Shown here: positions 6,980-9,369 of the stretch, piece after piece
Position numbering within the stretch: position 1 is the stretch's first letter
Layout of the letters: every line of letters begins with the position of its first letter
Assembly (NCBI GenBank): GCA_021786915.1
Contig: JAJYMP010000096.1
Span: 1-9,369, forward strand
DNA length: 9,369 bases
Direction of reading: 5' to 3'
Origin: Chloroflexota bacterium
GTDB lineage: Bacteria; Chloroflexota; Limnocylindria; Limnocylindrales; CSP1-4
Program-made: the position numbers and the translations under genes
The notes under the pieces: generated by a model
The model's input: the letters and a program-made list of their open reading frames with translations, nothing else
Told to the model about the DNA's origin: nothing
Database searches by the model: none

Positions 6980-8869
6980 CTAGACCCGGACGACCACCAG
7001 CGCGTCCACCATCACCGCCGCGAACAGCAGCGTCAGGTAGCTGATCGAGTACTTGTAGAGGCGGATCGACTGCGTCAGCGACCCCTCAGGCGATGCGCCC
7101 TGGGTCCACAGCACGTACGCCCGCCAGAGAAACACGGCGCCCAGCCCCACCGCGGCGACGAGGTAGACCAGGCCCATCCCGGCGATCAGGTAGAACGCGA
7201 GGCTGATCGCGACCAGGACCACGGTGTAGACGGCGATCTGGCGCGTCGTCTCGGGCACCCCCTTGACCACGGGCAGCATCGGGATGCGGGCGGCCTCGTA
7301 GTCCTTGCGGATCCGCAGTGCGAGCGCCCAGAAGTGCGGCGGGGTCCAGTAGAAGACCAGCAGGAAGAGCACGACCGCCGGGATCTCGATCCGCCCGGTC
7401 ACCGCCGCCCAGCCGATGACCGGTGGCAGCGCGCCGGCCGCGCCCCCGATGACGATGTTCTGGGTCGTGTTGCGCTTGAGCAGGACCGTGTAGACGACCA
7501 CGTAGAACGCGATCGCTAGCAGCGTCAGGAACGCCGCCACCAGGTTGACGAAGAAGGCCATCGCGGACACCGAGATCGCACCCAGCACGATCCCGAACAG
7601 CATCGCGTCCTCGGGCGTGACAGCGTGCGCCGGCAGCGGGCGGCGGCGGGTGCGCGACATCAGCAGGTCGATGTCGCGGTCGAGGTACTGGTTGATGGCG
7701 TTGGCGGAGCCGGCGGCGAGCGAGCCGCAGACCAGCGTCCAGAAGGCGAGCCGGAACCACTCGGGCGCGTTCATCCCGGGCAGGTTGCGGGTGGCGAGGA
7801 CCATGGCCGGGATGGTGGTGATGAGCAGCAACTCGATGATCCGGGGCTTGGTCAGCGCGACGTAGGCACGGACCGTGTCGCCCCTGGAGTGCTTCGGCCG
7901 GCCGTCAGGCCGGTCGCCCCCGTCCTCGCCGGCGCCCGAGTCCGCCTCGACCGTGGCCACGGCCATCCGCGCCTCGTAGTAGGACGCCACCGCGAGCGCC
8001 ACGGCCAGCGCCCAGACCACGGCGCCGTCGATCACGTGGAGCGTCCGCGCCCAGGGCGCCAGCGCGGTGAACACCAGCAGTGCGCCGATCCCCACCTGGA
8101 CCGTGAACAGGGCGCCCGTCCACACCGCGAGCCGCACGATCCCCGGGCGCGCCCTCTGCGTCCTCCAGGCGCCGATCGCCGTCGCCCAGACGATGACCGC
8201 GACGATCGCCGCCACATACCGGTGGAGGGCTTGGATCTCGTACAGCCCAGCGACCACGGGCGGCAGGCCCGGCGCGGTGGCGGGGCTGATCCCGCCGTTC
8301 ATGAGAGGCCAGTCGGTGAACACCGCGCCTGCATCGTTGGCCATCACATTGGAGCCGAACAGCAGCAGCGCGTAGATGGACGCGGCGGAGAGGATCGCAA
8401 GGAGGGTGAACCGCTGGCTGCCGCCCGGGCCCACGATCCGGCCGGGATACCGAGCCCGGACCAGGAGGTAGGTCAGCAGCCCGAGCAGCGCCATCGCGCT
8501 GGCCAGGTGGGCCAGCACCGACACGCCGGAGTTGCCCAGCCGGACCGTCTCCTCTCCGAGGTACGCCTGGAAGCCCACCAGGATCACCGCGAACAGCGTC
8601 GGCCACAGGATGGACTTGCGGTCGCGGAGGTGGCGGACGGCGCGGTACGCGAGGCCGAGGATCTCGAACCCGATGATCGAGGCGATCGCGCGATGGATCC
8701 ACTCGAGCCACGGCCGGTAGTCGGTCGTGGACGGGATCAGCTGGCCGTTGCACAGCGGCCAGTCGGGGCAGCCCATGCCGGAGCCGGTGGCTCGGACGAT
8801 GACCCCCATGGCCACGAGCAGGACCGTGGTCACGACGGTGGCGAGTGCGAGTTTCTGGTAGCGGGTCAC
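6980..8869 (-). CDS. Heme A synthase-protoheme IX farnesyltransferase fusion, CtaA-CtaB (629 aa)
   Basis: A single membrane protein covering both steps from heme B to heme A for cytochrome oxidase. Residues 1-300 are CtaA/Cox15. The four heme-ligand histidines fall at H59 (with E56 in EWIHR), H121, H216 and H278, nearly the same positions as in Bacillus CtaA. A cysteine pair, C34 and C40, lies in the GCPDWPLCNG loop. Residues 301-333 are a polar linker. Residues 334-629 are CtaB (UbiA-type prenyltransferase): LTKPRI (339-344), NxxxDxxxD at N393-D397-D401 followed by SRTRRRPLP, YTVLLKRNTTQN (460-471), GGAAGALPP (475-483), WTPPHFWALA (508-517) and KDYEAARIPMLPVVKG (522-537). CtaB acts first (heme O), CtaA second, so the fusion order is the reverse of the pathway. 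The GTG at 8869 is used because it begins a complete first helix; no ribosome site is visible. The divergent neighbour is a lipoprotein. Confidence 0.95.
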   Translation of the reverse strand: MTRYQKLALATVVTTVLLVAMGVIVRATGSGMGCPDWPLCNGQLIPSTTDYRPWLEWIHRAIASIIGFEILGLAYRAVRHLRDRKSILWPTLFAVILVGFQAYLGEETVRLGNSGVSVLAHLASAMALLGLLTYLLVRARYPGRIVGPGGSQRFTLLAILSAASIYALLLFGSNVMANDAGAVFTDWPLMNGGISPATAPGLPPVVAGLYEIQALHRYVAAIVAVIVWATAIGAWRTQRARPGIVRLAVWTGALFTVQVGIGALLVFTALAPWARTLHVIDGAVVWALAVALAVASYYEARMAVATVEADSGAGEDGGDRPDGRPKHSRGDTVRAYVALTKPRIIELLLITTIPAMVLATRNLPGMNAPEWFRLAFWTLVCGSLAAGSANAINQYLDRDIDLLMSRTRRRPLPAHAVTPEDAMLFGIVLGAISVSAMAFFVNLVAAFLTLLAIAFYVVVYTVLLKRNTTQNIVIGGAAGALPPVIGWAAVTGRIEIPAVVLFLLVFYWTPPHFWALALRIRKDYEAARIPMLPVVKGVPETTRQIAVYTVVLVAISLAFYLIAGMGLVYLVAAVGLGAVFLWRAYVLWTQGASPEGSLTQSIRLYKYSISYLTLLFAAVMVDALVVVRV

Positions 8870-8917
8870 GGCAGGGACGGCGAGCCTCGGGCGGACGGAC
8901 CGGGGTGGATGGCAGAC

Positions 8918-8923
8918 ATTCTA
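8918..8923 (-). promoter_or_regulatory. Putative -10 element for ctaAB
   Basis: TAGAAT on the minus strand differs from TATAAT at one position. It would start the transcript near 8911, leaving about a 41-nt leader before the GTG at 8869. There is no good -35 match at 16-18 nt spacing. A 17-codon reading frame that starts inside this hexamer (8919) and ends in TGA overlapping the GTG exists, but it would lie upstream of the predicted transcript start. Confidence 0.4.
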
Positions 8924-8938
8924 CGCAGGCGGCCCGCG

Positions 8939-8961
8939 AGCGCTTTCGAAACGTCAGCGCT
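8939..8961. promoter_or_regulatory. Symmetric element between the divergent promoters
   Basis: The self-complementary hexamer AGCGCT occurs at 8939-8944 and 8956-8961, and between them lies the 8-bp palindrome TTTCGAAA (8944-8951). The element sits between the proposed -10 boxes of ctaAB and the lipoprotein and touches the latter. It is a plausible operator for joint control of both genes, but this is inferred from position and symmetry only. Confidence 0.3.
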
Positions 8962-8966
8962 AGGCT
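8961..8966 (+). promoter_or_regulatory. Putative -10 element giving a leaderless lipoprotein transcript
   Basis: TAGGCT fits TAnnnT and lies exactly 7 nt before the ATG at 8974. That is the spacing expected when transcription begins at the start codon itself. No ribosome site is evident (only AGG, 3 nt upstream), which supports a leaderless message. Confidence 0.4.
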
Positions 8967-8973
8967 CACAGGC

Positions 8974-9369
8974 ATGCACCGCCCCGCCTTCGCCACCCTC
9001 CTGTTCGTCGTCGCATTCGTCGCTGCTGCATGCAAGCCCACCGACCCAGGCGGCTTCGTGGTGGTCACCCAGGGGCCAACCTCGTCCCAGCCGGCGACCA
9101 TCACCGGCGCCGCCATCCCCGGCTCCAGCGCCGCCGTCGGCTCGGCCTTCCCGGTGATCATCAGCTCGCAGCTGGCCGTGGGCGACAACCGGTTCGTGTT
9201 CTCGTTCCTGGACCCCAAGACCCAGCAGCCGATGGGCTCACCCGACCTCGCGGCGTCGGTGTCCTTCATCGCCCCCGGCACAACCGACCCCACGTCGCCC
9301 ACGCCGGGCGCCTTCGTCTGGGCCATCCAGAACCTCCGCGGCGAGTACATCGCCCACGTCACGTTCCCC
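8974..9369 (+). CDS. Secreted lipoprotein, N-terminal 132 residues, cut by window end
   Basis: The frame is open from the ATG to the last base of the window with no stop, so the gene is partial. The N-terminus is a lipoprotein signal: two basic-type residues (H2, R3), a hydrophobic core (A5-A19) and a lipobox ending A17-A18-A19-C20, followed by a Pro/Thr/Ser/Gly-rich spacer. The mature part from about residue 58 looks like a beta-rich extracytoplasmic domain: SSQLAVGDNRFVFSFLDP at 64-81, then PDLAASVSFIAP, and RGEYIAHVTFP at the end. This resembles, from memory, the N-terminal domain of some Chloroflexota lipoproteins that continue into a thioredoxin/Sco-like domain; that domain, if present, is off the window. 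Divergence from the heme A synthase fusion suggests a possible role in cytochrome oxidase assembly or respiration. Existence of the gene is well supported; its function is not. Confidence 0.75.
   Translation, partial: MHRPAFATLLFVVAFVAAACKPTDPGGFVVVTQGPTSSQPATITGAAIPGSSAAVGSAFPVIISSQLAVGDNRFVFSFLDPKTQQPMGSPDLAASVSFIAPGTTDPTSPTPGAFVWAIQNLRGEYIAHVTFP

Noticed and set aside
5220..6983. A 587-codon plus-strand open frame antisense to the RNase gene
   Set aside because: The opposite strand encodes a complete MBL/beta-CASP enzyme with every catalytic residue; this frame has low-complexity composition.
8866..8919. 17-codon upstream ORF ending in TGA that overlaps the GTG of ctaAB
   Set aside because: Its ATG lies inside the proposed -10 hexamer, so it would not be transcribed from that promoter, and it has no ribosome site. 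It is probably coincidence.
7625..9157. A 510-codon plus-strand open frame antisense to ctaAB and entering the lipoprotein out of frame
   Set aside because: Both genes it overlaps have recognisable domains or signals; its product is Arg/His/Asp/Gly-rich and shows no motif.
1..9369. A defence island, CRISPR, prophage or insertion sequence
   Set aside because: No transposase, integrase, nuclease-effector pair, spaced repeats or compositional break was seen; all genes are metabolic, respiratory, signalling or RNA-processing types.

Overview
This is a very GC-rich window. Coding density is high and third codon positions are almost all G or C. It reads as ordinary chromosome of a free-living, respiring bacterium. 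I infer Chloroflexota as the most likely phylum (Limnocylindria- or Thermomicrobia-like). The reasons are the single-gene fusion of heme A synthase (CtaA/Cox15) to protoheme IX farnesyltransferase (CtaB), the archaeal/Chloroflexota-style 7TM sensor module on a diguanylate cyclase, and TAnnnT -10 elements placed directly before start codons. A high-GC actinobacterium is the main alternative. No mobile element, CRISPR array, rRNA or tRNA gene was found.

Layout from left to right: (1) 176-2157, minus strand, a two-gene operon of ornithine carbamoyltransferase and carbamate kinase, coupled by a TGATG stop/start overlap. These are the last two steps of arginine/citrulline catabolism to ATP; arginine deiminase is not in the window. 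(2) 2158-2515, a 358-bp divergent region with a strong hairpin in the arc leader and a probable promoter for the next gene. (3) 2516-4099, plus strand, a 7TM-PAS-GGDEF membrane diguanylate cyclase with intact active and inhibitory sites. (4) 4100-4353, a convergent spacer with a hairpin. (5) 4354-8869, three minus-strand genes transcribed in the order ctaA-ctaB fusion, beta-CASP metallo-beta-lactamase RNase, and an internally duplicated membrane protein of unknown function. The gaps are 131 and 143 bp, so they may be one loose unit or separate transcripts. (6) 8974-9369, plus strand, the first 132 codons of a lipoprotein cut by the window end, divergent from the heme A gene.

The coherent themes are heme A supply for an aa3-type cytochrome oxidase (with a divergent lipoprotein that might be an assembly factor), anaerobic-type arginine energy metabolism, c-di-GMP signalling and RNA processing. 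I see no previously undescribed multi-gene system. The most worthwhile leads are the tandem-repeat membrane protein, the ctaAB fusion with an asymmetric cysteine pattern, the hairpin-overlapped alternative start upstream of arcB, and the set of TA-rich -10 hexamers that suggests leaderless transcripts.
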